A stretch of DNA of 64,000 bases. Source: Klenkia brasiliensis. GTDB lineage: Bacteria; Actinomycetota; Actinomycetes; Mycobacteriales; Geodermatophilaceae. The stretch is taken from assembly GCF_900100695.1 (NCBI RefSeq), contig NZ_FNCF01000002.1, positions 434,001 to 498,000 on the forward strand, given 5' to 3'. The notes below the pieces were generated by a model. The model saw nothing but the letters and a program-made list of their open reading frames with translations, had not been told where the DNA came from and did not search any database. Shown here piece after piece: positions 23,831-32,650 of this stretch. The position numbers and the translations under genes are program-made. The stretch's first letter is position 1. Every line of letters begins with the position of its first letter.

Positions 23831-24546
23831 ACGCACGGATCGGTACCTCCGGCTGGAGCTACGACCACTGGGACGGCGTCCTCTACCCACCGGGGACGCC
23901 GTCCCGGGACCGGCTGGCCCACTACGTGGCCGAGTTCGACACCGTCGAGCTGAACGCGTCCTTCTACCGCTGGCCGCGCGACGCGACGTTCGCCGGTTGG
24001 CGGCAGCGGCTGCCCCCCGGCTTCGCGATCAGCGTCAAGGCCGCCCGCGGCCTGACCCACGCCAAGCGGCTGCACGACCCGGAGACCTGGATCGGCCGGA
24101 TGGCGTCGGGCTGGCACGAGCTGGCCGACCGCCGCGGCGTGCTGCTGGTGCAGCTGCGCCCGGACCACCAGCGCGACGACGACCGGCTGGCCTGGTTCCT
24201 GGCCCACCTGCCGCCGTGGCTGCGGGTGGCGGTCGAGCTGCGGCACCCCACCTGGCAGCACGACGACGTGTTCGACCTGCTCGCCCGGCACGGCGCGGCG
24301 TACTGCGTGGTCAGCGGGGCCGGCATCCCCTGCGTGCTGCGGGTGACCGCCCCCTTCGCCTACGTGCGCTGGCACGGCCCCGACCACGAGCACCTCTACG
24401 CCGGCTCCTACCCCGACGAGGACCTGCACTGGTGGGCCGACCGCATCCGGGAGTGGGGGAGCACCGAGGTGTTCGGCTACTTCAACAACGACGGCGAGGG
24501 CCATGCCGTCCGCAACGCGCGGAGGCTGCGCGAGCTGCTGCGCTGA
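23827..24546 (+). CDS. DUF72 (YecE-like) family protein with apparent CTG start
   Basis: The DUF72 fold is a TIM-barrel of unknown activity. The family N-terminus is immediate: ARIGTSGWSYDHWDGVLYPPG, followed by FDTVELNASFYRWP, FAISVKAARGLTHAKRL, VAVELRHPTWQ, FAYVRWHGPD and FGYFNNDGEGHAVRNA. There is no ATG, GTG or TTG between the preceding stop and this conserved block. The only plausible start is CTG 23827, which overlaps the upstream TGA as CTGA in the way GTGA and ATGA do elsewhere here. With that start the protein is 239 residues. Confidence 0.88.
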   Translation: MNARIGTSGWSYDHWDGVLYPPGTPSRDRLAHYVAEFDTVELNASFYRWPRDATFAGWRQRLPPGFAISVKAARGLTHAKRLHDPETWIGRMASGWHELADRRGVLLVQLRPDHQRDDDRLAWFLAHLPPWLRVAVELRHPTWQHDDVFDLLARHGAAYCVVSGAGIPCVLRVTAPFAYVRWHGPDHEHLYAGSYPDEDLHWWADRIREWGSTEVFGYFNNDGEGHAVRNARRLRELLR

Positions 24547-24591
24547 GCTGCGGGTCACCCTCGTGGTGCTGACGCACCCACCTGCCGCCGG

Positions 24592-24604
24592 TACCCTCGC
24601 ACCC
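24592..24604 (+). promoter_or_regulatory. Leaderless-type promoter for purFM
   Basis: TACCCT at 24592-24597, seven bases, GTG 24605. Near-identical to the purS promoter through the fourth codon. Confidence 0.6.
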
Positions 24605-26185
24605 GTGCCTCGCGGTGATGGACGGCTGACGCACGACCTCGACCCCCAGGACGCAGGACCCCAGGACGCGTGCGGCGTCTTCGGTGTCTGGGCGCCGGGG
24701 GAGGAGGTCGCCAAGCTCAGCTACTTCGGCCTGTACGCCCTGCAGCACCGCGGTCAGGAGGCGGCGGGCATCGCGGTGTCCGACGGCGCCTCCGTCGTGG
24801 TCTACAAGGACCTGGGCCTGGTCAGCCAGGTCTTCGACGAGTCGACGCTGTCCAGCCTGCGCGGCTTCCTCGCCGTCGGCCACACCCGGTACTCCACCAC
24901 CGGCGCGTCGACCTGGGAGAACGCCCAGCCGACGTTCCGCACGACCGGCGGTGGCAGCGGCATCGCGCTGTGCCACAACGGCAACCTGGTGAACACCGCC
25001 GAGCTGGCCAGCCGGGCGGCCGACGAGGGCGTCTCGGGGGCCTTCTCGGCCACCACCGACTCCGACATCGTCACCGCGCTCATCGCCGCGAAGCAGGACC
25101 TCTCGGTCGAGGCCGCCGCGATGCAGGTGCTGCCCACCCTGCGCGGCGCGTTCAGCTTCACCTTCATGGACGAGACCACCCTCTACGCCGCCCGCGACGC
25201 CCAGGGCGTGCGCCCGCTGGTGCTGGGCCGGCTCGAGCGCGGCTGGGTCGTGGCCAGCGAGACGGCGGCGCTGGACATCGTCGGCGCCTCCTTCGTCCGC
25301 GAGGTCGAGCCCGGTGAGCTCATCGCCATCGACGAGGACGGCCTGCGCTCCCAGCACTTCGCCCCGGCCGAGCCCAAGGGCTGCGTGTTCGAGTACGTCT
25401 ACCTGGCCCGCCCCGACACCACGATCTCCGGCCGCGGGGTGCACGCCGCCCGCGTGGAGATCGGTCGCCGGTTGGCCCGGGAGCACGCCGTGGAGGCCGA
25501 CCTGGTCATCCCGGTGCCCGAGTCGGGCACACCGGCCGCGGTCGGCTACGCCGAGGCGTCGGGCATCCCCTACGGCCTGGGCCTGGTGAAGAACTCCTAC
25601 GTGGGCCGCACCTTCATCCAGCCTTCGCAGACCATCCGGCAGCTGGGCATCCGGCTCAAGCTCAACCCGCTGCGCGACGTCATCCGCGGCAAGCGCCTGG
25701 TCGTGGTCGACGACTCGATCGTGCGCGGCAACACCCAGCGGGCGCTGGTGCGCATGCTGCGCGAGGCCGGCGCGGTCGAGGTGCACGTGCGCATCGCCTC
25801 GCCGCCGGTGAAGTGGCCCTGCTTCTACGGCATCGACTTCGCCTCCCGGGCCGAGCTGGTCGCCAACGGCCTGGACGTCGACGGCGTGCGCGCCTCGATC
25901 AACGCCGACTCCCTGGGCTACGTCAGCGAGGCGGGCATGGTCGCCGCGACCGAGCAGCCGGCCAGCCGGCTGTGCTCGGCGTGCTTCACCGGTGAGTACC
26001 CGATCCCGCTGGGCGAGCCCGAGGTGCTGGGCAAGCACGTGCTCGAGGGGATCACCAAGCGCACGCTGCCGGTCATCGACGACGTCGACCGCGAGGCCGC
26101 CCGCGCGGTCAGCGGCTGGACCGGCCAGCAGGCCGGCAGCCCGAGCGTGGCCGGTGGCGCCGACGACGCCCTGACCCGCCCGTGA
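24605..26185 (+). CDS. purF: Amidophosphoribosyltransferase
   Basis: PurF makes phosphoribosylamine from PRPP and glutamine, the first step of purine synthesis. The 526-residue product has a 22-residue propeptide before the catalytic Cys in ACGVFGVWAP (Cys23), then LYALQHRGQEAAGI, VGHTRYSTTG and ALCHNGNLVN. The PRPP loop is VVVDDSIVRGNTQ. Cysteines in KGCVFEYVY, WPCFYGIDF and RLCSACFTGEYP fit the Fe-S-containing, propeptide-processed type seen in Bacillus. The start is GTG 24605, set by promoter spacing. It is coupled to purM by a GTGA overlap. Confidence 0.97.
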   Translation: MPRGDGRLTHDLDPQDAGPQDACGVFGVWAPGEEVAKLSYFGLYALQHRGQEAAGIAVSDGASVVVYKDLGLVSQVFDESTLSSLRGFLAVGHTRYSTTGASTWENAQPTFRTTGGGSGIALCHNGNLVNTAELASRAADEGVSGAFSATTDSDIVTALIAAKQDLSVEAAAMQVLPTLRGAFSFTFMDETTLYAARDAQGVRPLVLGRLERGWVVASETAALDIVGASFVREVEPGELIAIDEDGLRSQHFAPAEPKGCVFEYVYLARPDTTISGRGVHAARVEIGRRLAREHAVEADLVIPVPESGTPAAVGYAEASGIPYGLGLVKNSYVGRTFIQPSQTIRQLGIRLKLNPLRDVIRGKRLVVVDDSIVRGNTQRALVRMLREAGAVEVHVRIASPPVKWPCFYGIDFASRAELVANGLDVDGVRASINADSLGYVSEAGMVAATEQPASRLCSACFTGEYPIPLGEPEVLGKHVLEGITKRTLPVIDDVDREAARAVSGWTGQQAGSPSVAGGADDALTRP

Positions 26186-27234
26186 CCGGGGGCTTCACCT
26201 ACGCCGCGTCCGGCGTCGACATCGACGCCGGCGAGCGGGCGGTGGCGCTGATGAAGGGCGCCGTGGAGGCCACCAACCGGCCCGAGGTGGTCGGCGGGCT
26301 CGGCGGGTTCGCCGGCCTGTTCGCCCTCGACGTGCAGAAGTACCGCCGTCCGCTGCTGGCGTCCTCCACCGACGGCGTCGGCACCAAGATCGCGCTGGCC
26401 CGGCAGCTGGACCGGCACGGCACGGTCGGGATCGACCTGGTCGCCATGTGCGTGGACGACCTGGTGGCCTGCGGGGCCGAGCCCCTGTTCCTGCAGGACT
26501 ACGTCGCGTGCGGCACCGTCGTCCCCGAGCGGATCGCGGCCATCGTCACCGGCATCGCCGAGGGCTGCCGGCTGGCCGGGGCCTCCCTGGTCGGCGGGGA
26601 GACCGCCGAGCACGGCGACCTCATGGGGCCCGACGACTACGACCTGGCCGCCACCGCGGTCGGGGTGGTCGAGGCCGACGCGGTGCTCGGCCCCGAGCGG
26701 GTGCGCGCGGGCGACGTCGTCGTGGCCATGGCGTCCTCGGGCTTCCACTCCAACGGCTACTCCCTGGTCCGCCGGGTCGTCGCCGAGGCCGGCCTGGACC
26801 TGCACGCCACCCCGGCGGGGCTGGACCGCGAGCTGGGCACCGAGCTGCTGGAGCCCACCCGCATCTACGCGCTGGACTGCCTGGCGCTGGTCGCCGAGCT
26901 CGGCGTGGAGGGCGTGCACGCCTTCGCGCACATCACCGGCGGCGGGCTGGCCGGCAACGCCGCGCGCGTCGTCCCCGACGGCCTGGAGGCCGTGCTGGAC
27001 CGCGGCACCTGGGCCCTGCCGGCCGCGGTGCAGCTGCTGGAGTCGCACGGCGTGCCGCGCACGGAGTCCGAGCGGGCGTTCAACTGCGGCGTCGGCATGG
27101 TCGCCGCCGTCGCCCCCGAGGTGGCCGACCGCGCGGTCGAGCTGCTCACCGGTCGCGGGGTGCCCGCCTGGGTGGCCGGGACCGTGCAGGCCGGTCCGGG
27201 CGCCTCCGCCCGGCTGGTCGGCTCCTACCGCTGA
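26182..27234 (+). CDS. purM: Phosphoribosylformylglycinamidine cyclo-ligase
   Basis: PurM closes the imidazole ring of AIR from FGAM with ATP. The 350-residue protein has TYAASGVDIDAGE, STDGVGTKIALA, CVDDLVACGAEPLFLQDY, GGETAEHGDLM, SSGFHSNGYSLVRRV and the HITGGGLAGNAARV block. It overlaps purF by GTGA. With purF, purSQL, purD, purC and purB, the window encodes most of de novo purine synthesis; purN or purT, purE, purK and purH are not here. Confidence 0.97.
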   Translation: MTGGFTYAASGVDIDAGERAVALMKGAVEATNRPEVVGGLGGFAGLFALDVQKYRRPLLASSTDGVGTKIALARQLDRHGTVGIDLVAMCVDDLVACGAEPLFLQDYVACGTVVPERIAAIVTGIAEGCRLAGASLVGGETAEHGDLMGPDDYDLAATAVGVVEADAVLGPERVRAGDVVVAMASSGFHSNGYSLVRRVVAEAGLDLHATPAGLDRELGTELLEPTRIYALDCLALVAELGVEGVHAFAHITGGGLAGNAARVVPDGLEAVLDRGTWALPAAVQLLESHGVPRTESERAFNCGVGMVAAVAPEVADRAVELLTGRGVPAWVAGTVQAGPGASARLVGSYR

Positions 27235-27244
27235 GCAGCACGAC

Positions 27245-27274
27245 AGCACCGCCGTCCCGGGGGACGGCGGTGCT
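27245..27274. terminator. Hairpin terminator between purM and the DUF3073 gene
   Basis: A 13-bp perfect stem (27245-27257 with 27262-27274) and a four-base loop, ten bases after the purM stop and 38 bases after the end of the convergent DUF3073 gene. Probably bidirectional. Confidence 0.75.
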
Positions 27275-27312
27275 CGTGGTGGTGCGGTCCAGCAGAGGGT
27301 CGACGACCCCGG

Positions 27313-27531
27313 TCAGCGGCTGGCGACCCAGCCGTCGTCCGCGTCGTCGTCGTCGTCGATCCATCGCGAGGCGATGTCGTCCTCGTCGTCGTCCTTGACC
27401 GCCTTCGCGGTGTAGGACGACGGCTGGCCACCGAGTTCCCGCTGCAGCGCAGTCAGGTCGGTGGAAGGTGAGCTGTACTTGAGCTCACGGGCCACGCGTG
27501 TCTGCTTGGCCTTCGCTCGGCCGCGCCCCAT
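27313..27531 (-). CDS. DUF3073 family small acidic protein
   Basis: A 72-residue actinobacterial protein with the typical start MGRGRAKAKQTRVARELKYSS, which is basic, and a strongly acidic tail (DDDEDDIASRW, IDDDDDADDGW). The function of the family is unknown; the basic head could bind nucleic acid. The ATG is supported by GAGGGGG seven bases upstream. The 183-base region up to 27714 contains a possible minus-strand -10, TAAGCT, near 27627 and nothing else I can name. It sits next to purM in many actinobacteria. Confidence 0.9.
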   Translation of the reverse strand: MGRGRAKAKQTRVARELKYSSPSTDLTALQRELGGQPSSYTAKAVKDDDEDDIASRWIDDDDDADDGWVASR

Positions 27532-27714
27532 GGCTCGACCCCCTCGTGACGGAGTGGCGGCCGTCCAGCACTGGGCTTGGACGGCCCGTGTGGCGACCCC
27601 GACTGAGTGATTGTGTCCGGGGACGAGCTTACGTCACGGATCGGAGGTCGGCACACGTCCTCGCCGCGCGTCCCCCGGACGGGCAGGTCAGCGGTCGCGG
27701 AGGTGACGCGGGTC

Positions 27715-28785
27715 TCAGCGGGTGGCGGGCAACCGGATGGTCGACAACCGCCCGACCGACCGCATCCGCTCCTCCGCGAGGCGGTCCGCGGCGACCGCCG
27801 GCGAGACGCCCTCGGCGTCGGCGGCGGCGAAGACGCGCAGCGCGACGTCGAAGATGGTGGCGGCCTTGGCCTCGGCGCGGGCGAAGGAGAACCCGTGCCG
27901 CTCGTCCTCGACCTGGACCACGCCGCCGGCGTTCACCAGGTAGTCGGGGGCGTAGAGGATGCCGCGGTCGGCCAGCGCCTGCGCGGTGCCGTCGGAGGCG
28001 AGCTGGTTGTTGGCGCCGCCGCAGACGATCTCCGCGGGCAGGACGGCGACGGTCTCGTCGTCCAGCGCCCGGCCGAGCGCGCAGGGGGCGTAGACGTCGT
28101 GCGGGGTGCGCACGAGCTCGGCGGTGTCGGCCACCGCCCGCACCCCGGGGTGCTTGGCCCGCACCCGCTCGACCGCGGCGGCGTCCACGTCGGTGACGAC
28201 GACGGAGGCGCCGTCCTCGACCAGGGAGTCGACCAGCCAGGAGCCCACCTTGCCGACCCCGGCCACCGCGACGGTGCGCCCGGCCAGCGTCGGGGCGCCC
28301 CAGCGGTGCTGCGCGGCGGCGCGCATGCCCTGGAAGACGCCGAACGCGGTGAGCACCGAGGAGTCGCCGCAGCCGCCGACGGCCAGCGACCGGCCGTGGG
28401 CGAACCGGGTCTCCCGGCCCACGACGTCGAGGTCGGCGTTGTAGGTGCCCACGTCGCAGGCGGTCAGGTAGCGGCCGCCCAGGGCCTCGACGAACCGGCC
28501 GTAGGCCCGCAGCAGCGCCTCGGTCTTGTCCACCTGGGGGTCGCCGATGATGACGCCCTTGCCGCCGCCGAGGTCGAGGCCGGCCAGGCTGTTCTTGTAG
28601 GACATCGCGCGGGACAGGGCCAGCGCGTCGGCGACCGCGGCCTCCTCGGTCGGGTAGGGGAAGAACCGGGTGCCGCCCAGCGCCGGGCCCAGCGCCGTGG
28701 AGTGGATCGCGATGACCGCCCGCAACCCGGACTCCCGGTCGTTGCAGAAGACCACCTGTTCGTGCCCGGAGCCGAAGATGTCCAC
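27715..28785 (-). CDS. Leucine/valine/phenylalanine-type dehydrogenase
   Basis: This NAD-dependent amino acid dehydrogenase oxidatively deaminates branched-chain or aromatic amino acids. The 356-residue protein has [16 protein letters not shown], the lysines in [19 protein letters not shown] (about 64 and 76), and the Rossmann motif [11 protein letters not shown]. Other blocks are [29 protein letters not shown] and [11 protein letters not shown]. Valine and leucine dehydrogenase cannot be told apart here. GTG 28785 lies seven bases after a minus-strand TAGGCT box (28793-28798), implying a leaderless message. It is divergent from the gntR gene. Confidence 0.92.
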   Translation of the reverse strand: MDIFGSGHEQVVFCNDRESGLRAVIAIHSTALGPALGGTRFFPYPTEEAAVADALALSRAMSYKNSLAGLDLGGGKGVIIGDPQVDKTEALLRAYGRFVEALGGRYLTACDVGTYNADLDVVGRETRFAHGRSLAVGGCGDSSVLTAFGVFQGMRAAAQHRWGAPTLAGRTVAVAGVGKVGSWLVDSLVEDGASVVVTDVDAAAVERVRAKHPGVRAVADTAELVRTPHDVYAPCALGRALDDETVAVLPAEIVCGGANNQLASDGTAQALADRGILYAPDYLVNAGGVVQVEDERHGFSFARAEAKAATIFDVALRVFAAADAEGVSPAVAADRLAEERMRSVGRLSTIRLPATR

Positions 28786-28798
28786 GTCCGGGAGCCTA
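28786..28798 (-). promoter_or_regulatory. Leaderless-type promoter for the amino acid dehydrogenase
   Basis: On the minus strand TAGGCT occupies 28798-28793, followed by seven bases and GTG at 28785. Confidence 0.5.
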
Positions 28799-28852
28799 CG
28801 AGCCGGGCCCGTGCCACTGTGTGGCCCAGGTCGCAGAGGGAGGATCCACACC

Positions 28853-29614
28853 ATGAGGACCGGCGACGGCGTGCCCGACCCGGTCGCCGGGCTGCGGCTG
28901 GACCGCTCCAGCCCGGTCCCGCTGCACCGGCAGGTGGCGCAGTGGCTGGAGGCCGGCATCGCGTCCGGGCGGCTGCCGCCGGGCACCCGGCTGGACAACG
29001 AGGTCGCCCTGGCCGACTCCCTGGGGCTGTCCCGGCCGACCCTGCGGCAGGCGATGCGCTACCTGGTCGACAAGGGCCTCATCGTGCGCCGCCGCGGGGC
29101 CGGCACCCGGGTCGGCCAGCCGCTGGACCTGCCCGCCCCCGTGCCGGACAGCAGCTACGACGAGCTGCGCCGGGCCCACCAGGAGCCCACCACCCGGGTG
29201 CTGTCGCTCACCGCCGGGCCCGCCGACGCCGCCACCGCGCGCACCCTCGCCGTCCCGGCCGGGTCGGCCGTGCTCACCGTCGAGCGGCTGCGGGCCGTGG
29301 ACGGCGCCCCCATCGCCCGGCTGACCAACTGGCTGCGGGTCGGGCTGCTCGACCTGGACGCCGGCGAGCTCGAGCACACCGGTCTCTACGCGACCATCCG
29401 GGACGCCGGGATCGACCTGCACGCCGCCCGGCAGGTCATCGGCGCCCGGCCCGCGACGGCCGCGGAGGCCGAGCTCCTGGGCACCGAGCCGGGCGGGATC
29501 CTGCTCACGATGGAGCGCACCACCTACGACCAGCACGGCACGCCCGTGGAGCACGGCCGGCACGTCTACGTGGCGGCGCGGTGGTCCTTCGAGATGAGCC
29601 TGCTCACGCCGTGA
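28853..29614 (+). CDS. GntR family (HutC/UTRA type) transcriptional regulator
   Basis: The 253-residue regulator has an N-terminal winged helix ([57 protein letters not shown]) and a UTRA effector domain ([51 protein letters not shown]). UTRA domains bind sugars or small metabolites. ATG 28853 follows a GAGGGAGG site. The gene lies 58 bases upstream of a three-gene sugar importer on the same strand and is its likely repressor. Confidence 0.92.
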   Translation: MRTGDGVPDPVAGLRLDRSSPVPLHRQVAQWLEAGIASGRLPPGTRLDNEVALADSLGLSRPTLRQAMRYLVDKGLIVRRRGAGTRVGQPLDLPAPVPDSSYDELRRAHQEPTTRVLSLTAGPADAATARTLAVPAGSAVLTVERLRAVDGAPIARLTNWLRVGLLDLDAGELEHTGLYATIRDAGIDLHAARQVIGARPATAAEAELLGTEPGGILLTMERTTYDQHGTPVEHGRHVYVAARWSFEMSLLTP

Positions 29615-29672
29615 ACCCGGGGCATACATACTGGTTGCTTTGGTAGGTCCCCGTCACGAGGAGAAGCACCAC
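29615..29672 (+). promoter_or_regulatory. Importer promoter/operator region
   Basis: The 58 bases between gntR and the binding-protein gene contain an unusually AT-rich run (GCATACATACTGGTTGCTTT, about 29621-29640) and then GAGGAGAAG as ribosome site. This is the natural place for the GntR operator, but I cannot define its half-sites. Confidence 0.4.
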
Positions 29673-30647
29673 ATGCGCATCACCCGATCGGCCGGCGTGC
29701 TCGCCGTCGCCGGGGTCCTGGCCCTGGCCGGTTGCAGCGGCACCGGCCAGGAGGACTCCTCCGGCGAGGGCGCCGCGGCCGCCACCGACCTGGACATCGC
29801 CGTCATCACCCACGGCGCCCCCGGCGACTCCTTCTGGGACGTCGTCCGCTCCGGCGCCGACCAGGCCGCCGCCGACCTCGGTGTCACCGTCGACTACAAC
29901 AGCGACCCCGACCCGACCCGGCAGGCCGAGCTGATCGACAACGCGGTCTCCCAGGGCGTGGACGGCATCGTGGTGTCGATGGCCAACCCCGACGGCCTGC
30001 GCGACTCGGTCGAGGCCGCCGTCGCCGCCGGCATCCCGGTCATCACCATCAACTCCGGCCAGACCCAGTCCGCGGAGTTCGGCGCGATCACCCACGTCGG
30101 CCAGGACGAGACCACCGCCGGCCAGGCCGTCGGCGAGCGGCTGAACCAGGAGGGCCAGACCGGCAAGGTGCTCTGCGTCATCCACGAGGCCGGCAACGTG
30201 GGCCTCGAGGACCGCTGCTCGGCGGTCGCCGCGACCTACGGCGGCACCGTGGAGAACCTGCAGGTCGACGGCACCGACACCGCGCAGGTGCAGGACACCA
30301 TCCTGTCCAAGCTGCAGTCGGACCCCAGCGTCTCCGTCGTGCTGGCGCTGCAGGGCCAGGTCGCGGTCGCGGCCGTGTCGGCCACCTCCGACGCCGGCTC
30401 GTCGGCCGAGGTCGACACCTTCGACATCTCGAAGGACGTCACCGACGCGATCTCGGCCGGTGACATCACCTTCGCCGTCGACCAGCAGCCCTACCTGCAG
30501 GGCTACCTGCCGGTGTCGTTCCTGCAGCTCTACGCCACCAACGGCAACGTCGTGGGCGGCGGGCAGCCGGTCAACTCCGGCCCGGCCTTCGTCACCTCCG
30601 ACAACGTGGACGACGTCGCCCGGTACGCCGCCAACGGCACCCGGTGA
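29673..30647 (+). CDS. Sugar ABC transporter substrate-binding lipoprotein
   Basis: This 324-residue periplasmic-binding-protein-like lipoprotein captures the sugar outside the membrane. A lipoprotein signal is visible ([21 protein letters not shown], lipobox LAGC with Cys about residue 21). The ribose/fructose-type fold follows: [73 protein letters not shown] and [18 protein letters not shown] 29673 is set by GAGGAG. It overlaps the permease by GTGA. The fold resembles inositol, fructose or rhizopine binders; the ligand is not determinable. Confidence 0.92.
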   Translation: MRITRSAGVLAVAGVLALAGCSGTGQEDSSGEGAAAATDLDIAVITHGAPGDSFWDVVRSGADQAAADLGVTVDYNSDPDPTRQAELIDNAVSQGVDGIVVSMANPDGLRDSVEAAVAAGIPVITINSGQTQSAEFGAITHVGQDETTAGQAVGERLNQEGQTGKVLCVIHEAGNVGLEDRCSAVAATYGGTVENLQVDGTDTAQVQDTILSKLQSDPSVSVVLALQGQVAVAAVSATSDAGSSAEVDTFDISKDVTDAISAGDITFAVDQQPYLQGYLPVSFLQLYATNGNVVGGGQPVNSGPAFVTSDNVDDVARYAANGTR

Positions 30648-31687
30648 CCACCACCGCCCCGGCCCGGGACGCCGACCGCGAGGCGGCGCCCACCGGGCGG
30701 GCCCCCCGTGCGCTCCGCCGTCCCGAGGTCGGGGCGGCCGTGGCGGCCCTCGCCGTCCTGGTCTTCTTCGCCGTCGTCGCCGAGCAGTTCCTCACCCCGT
30801 CCGGGATCGGCACCTGGCTGAACTCGGCGTCCCGGTTCGGGATCATGGCCGTCGCGGTCGCGATGCTCATGATCGGCGGCGAGTTCGACCTCTCCGCCGG
30901 CGCGATGACCGGCGCCACCGGCCTGCTGGTCGGCGTCGCCACCACCGGCTACGGCCTCAACGTGTGGGTGGCCGTGCTGGTCGCGCTGGTCGTGGCGGTG
31001 GCCATCGGCGCGCTCAACGGGTTCCTGGTGGTGCGCACCGGGCTGCCCAGCTTCATCGTCACGCTCGGCACGTTCTTCGTGCTGCAGGGCATCGACCTCG
31101 CGCTGGTCAAGCTCGTCTACGGGCAGGTCGCGGTGCAGGGCTTCTCCGACGTGCCCTACTTCGACTCCGTGCGGCCGCTGTTCGGCGGGGTCATCAGGGT
31201 CGGCGGCGCCAGCATCTCGGTGTCGGTGCTGTGGTTCCTCGCCGTCACCGCCGTGGCCACCCTGGTGCTGCTGCGCACCCGCGCCGGGAACTGGGTCTTC
31301 GCCGTCGGCGGCGCGCAGGCCAGTGCCCGCGCCACCGGCGTCCCGGTGGCGCGCACCAAGATCGGCCTGTTCATGACCACGGCCGGCGCGGGCTGGCTGG
31401 TCGGCATGATCAGCCTGTTCCAGTCCTCGACCGTGCAGAGCTCCACCGGCGTCGGCGACGAGTTCATCTACATCATCTGCGCCGTGGTGGGCGGGTGCCT
31501 GCTCACCGGCGGCTACGGCTCGGCCGTCGGCGCCGCGCTCGGCGCGCTGATCTACGGCATGACCCGGCAGGGCGTCGTGTACGCCGGCTGGGACTCCAAC
31601 TGGCTCTACGCCTTCCTCGGCGTGATGCTGCTGGCCGCCGTCCTGGTCAACAACTGGGTGCGGCAGCGGGCGGAGCGGCTGCGGTGA
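30644..31687 (+). CDS. Sugar ABC transporter permease
   Basis: The 347-residue RbsC-like membrane subunit has a hydrophilic 25-residue head, about ten spans, and the family blocks [35 protein letters not shown] and [23 protein letters not shown]. It is coupled on both sides by GTGA overlaps to the binding protein and the ATPase. It is clearly paralogous to the permease at 2068-3117 in the conserved segments. Confidence 0.93.
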   Translation: MTTTAPARDADREAAPTGRAPRALRRPEVGAAVAALAVLVFFAVVAEQFLTPSGIGTWLNSASRFGIMAVAVAMLMIGGEFDLSAGAMTGATGLLVGVATTGYGLNVWVAVLVALVVAVAIGALNGFLVVRTGLPSFIVTLGTFFVLQGIDLALVKLVYGQVAVQGFSDVPYFDSVRPLFGGVIRVGGASISVSVLWFLAVTAVATLVLLRTRAGNWVFAVGGAQASARATGVPVARTKIGLFMTTAGAGWLVGMISLFQSSTVQSSTGVGDEFIYIICAVVGGCLLTGGYGSAVGAALGALIYGMTRQGVVYAGWDSNWLYAFLGVMLLAAVLVNNWVRQRAERLR

Positions 31688-32472
31688 GCGCGCTGATCGA
31701 GGTCACCGACCTCGGCAAGAGCTACGGCAGCGTCGTCGCCCTGCAGGGCGTCACCACCACCGTGCGCGCCGGCGAGGTCACCTGCGTGCTGGGCGACAAC
31801 GGCGCCGGCAAGTCCACCTTCATCAAGATCCTGTCCGGGGCGCACGAGCACTCCGAGGGCACCTTCGCCGTCGACGGCGTCGAGCAGCACATGGCCAGCC
31901 CGCGCGACGCGCTGGCCCTGGGCATCGCCACCGTCTACCAGGACCTGGCCGTCGTCCCGCTCATGCCGGTCTGGCGCAACTTCTTCCTGGGCTCGGAGCC
32001 CCGGAAGGGTCCGTTCCGGATGCTGGACGTCGACCTGATGAAGCGGACGACGCGGGACGAGCTCGCCGCGATGGGCATCGCGCTGCGCGACGTCGACCAG
32101 CCGATCGGCACGCTGTCCGGCGGTGAGCGGCAGTGCGTGGCCATCGCCCGGGCCGTGCACTTCGGGGCGCGGGTGCTCATCCTCGACGAGCCCACCGCGG
32201 CGCTGGGCGTCAAGCAGTCGGGTGTGGTGCTGCGCTACATCGCCCGGGCCCGCGAGCGCGGGCTGGGCGTCGTGTTCATCACCCACAACCCGCACCACGC
32301 CTACCCGGTGGGCGACCGGTTCCTGGTGCTGCGCCGCGGCCGGAGCATCGCCGACCGGGTCAAGGCCGACATCACCCGCGACGAGCTGGTCGAGCTGATG
32401 GCCGGCGGGGCGGAGCTGGAGGCGTTGGGCCACGAGCTGGAGCGCACCCCGGGGGTCGACCCGGTGGTCTGA
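31684..32472 (+). CDS. Sugar ABC transporter ATP-binding protein
   Basis: A 262-residue single-cassette ATPase with all catalytic motifs intact: Walker [10 protein letters not shown] (37-45), Q-loop VYQDL, signature LSGGE (144-148), Walker B VLILDEP, D-loop TAALG and the H-loop His in FITHNP (201). One cassette rather than the two seen in RbsA means a homodimer is expected. It is the last gene of the importer operon, followed at once by an 8-bp hairpin (32473-32494). The degenerate paralogue is at 1215-2057. Confidence 0.93.
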   Translation: MSALIEVTDLGKSYGSVVALQGVTTTVRAGEVTCVLGDNGAGKSTFIKILSGAHEHSEGTFAVDGVEQHMASPRDALALGIATVYQDLAVVPLMPVWRNFFLGSEPRKGPFRMLDVDLMKRTTRDELAAMGIALRDVDQPIGTLSGGERQCVAIARAVHFGARVLILDEPTAALGVKQSGVVLRYIARARERGLGVVFITHNPHHAYPVGDRFLVLRRGRSIADRVKADITRDELVELMAGGAELEALGHELERTPGVDPVV

Positions 32473-32494
32473 GCCCCGGCGTTCAAGTCGGGGC
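32473..32494 (+). terminator. Short hairpin after the importer operon
   Basis: GCCCCGGC at 32473-32480 pairs with GTCGGGGC at 32487-32494, with one G-U pair and a six-base loop, directly behind the ATPase stop. A weak terminator candidate. Confidence 0.4.
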
Positions 32495-32553
32495 CGTTCC
32501 GTGTCGATGGGACAGGGACAGACGGAGCGGGCCGGGAGGCACGTGACGGACTG

Positions 32554-32605
32554 GTCCCAAGCTGCCCCGGCGTGTTGCGCGTGTGACTCGTGGGGCGGAT
32601 GGGAC
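32554..32605 (+). promoter_or_regulatory. Structured 5' leader of the M23 peptidase gene
   Basis: GTCCCA (32554-32559) pairs with TGGGAC (32600-32605), and GCCCC (32564-32568) with GGGGC (32592-32596), enclosing a further GC-rich segment. The folded element ends 45 bases before ATG 32651. Cell-wall hydrolase genes in actinobacteria often have structured leaders, including c-di-AMP riboswitches, but I do not see that consensus here. A direct repeat GATGGGACAG occurs at 32506 and 32598. Confidence 0.35.
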
Positions 32606-32650
32606 AGTCCATCGGCTCGCCCGCCATCCCTCTTCCCCAGGGAGCGCCCC

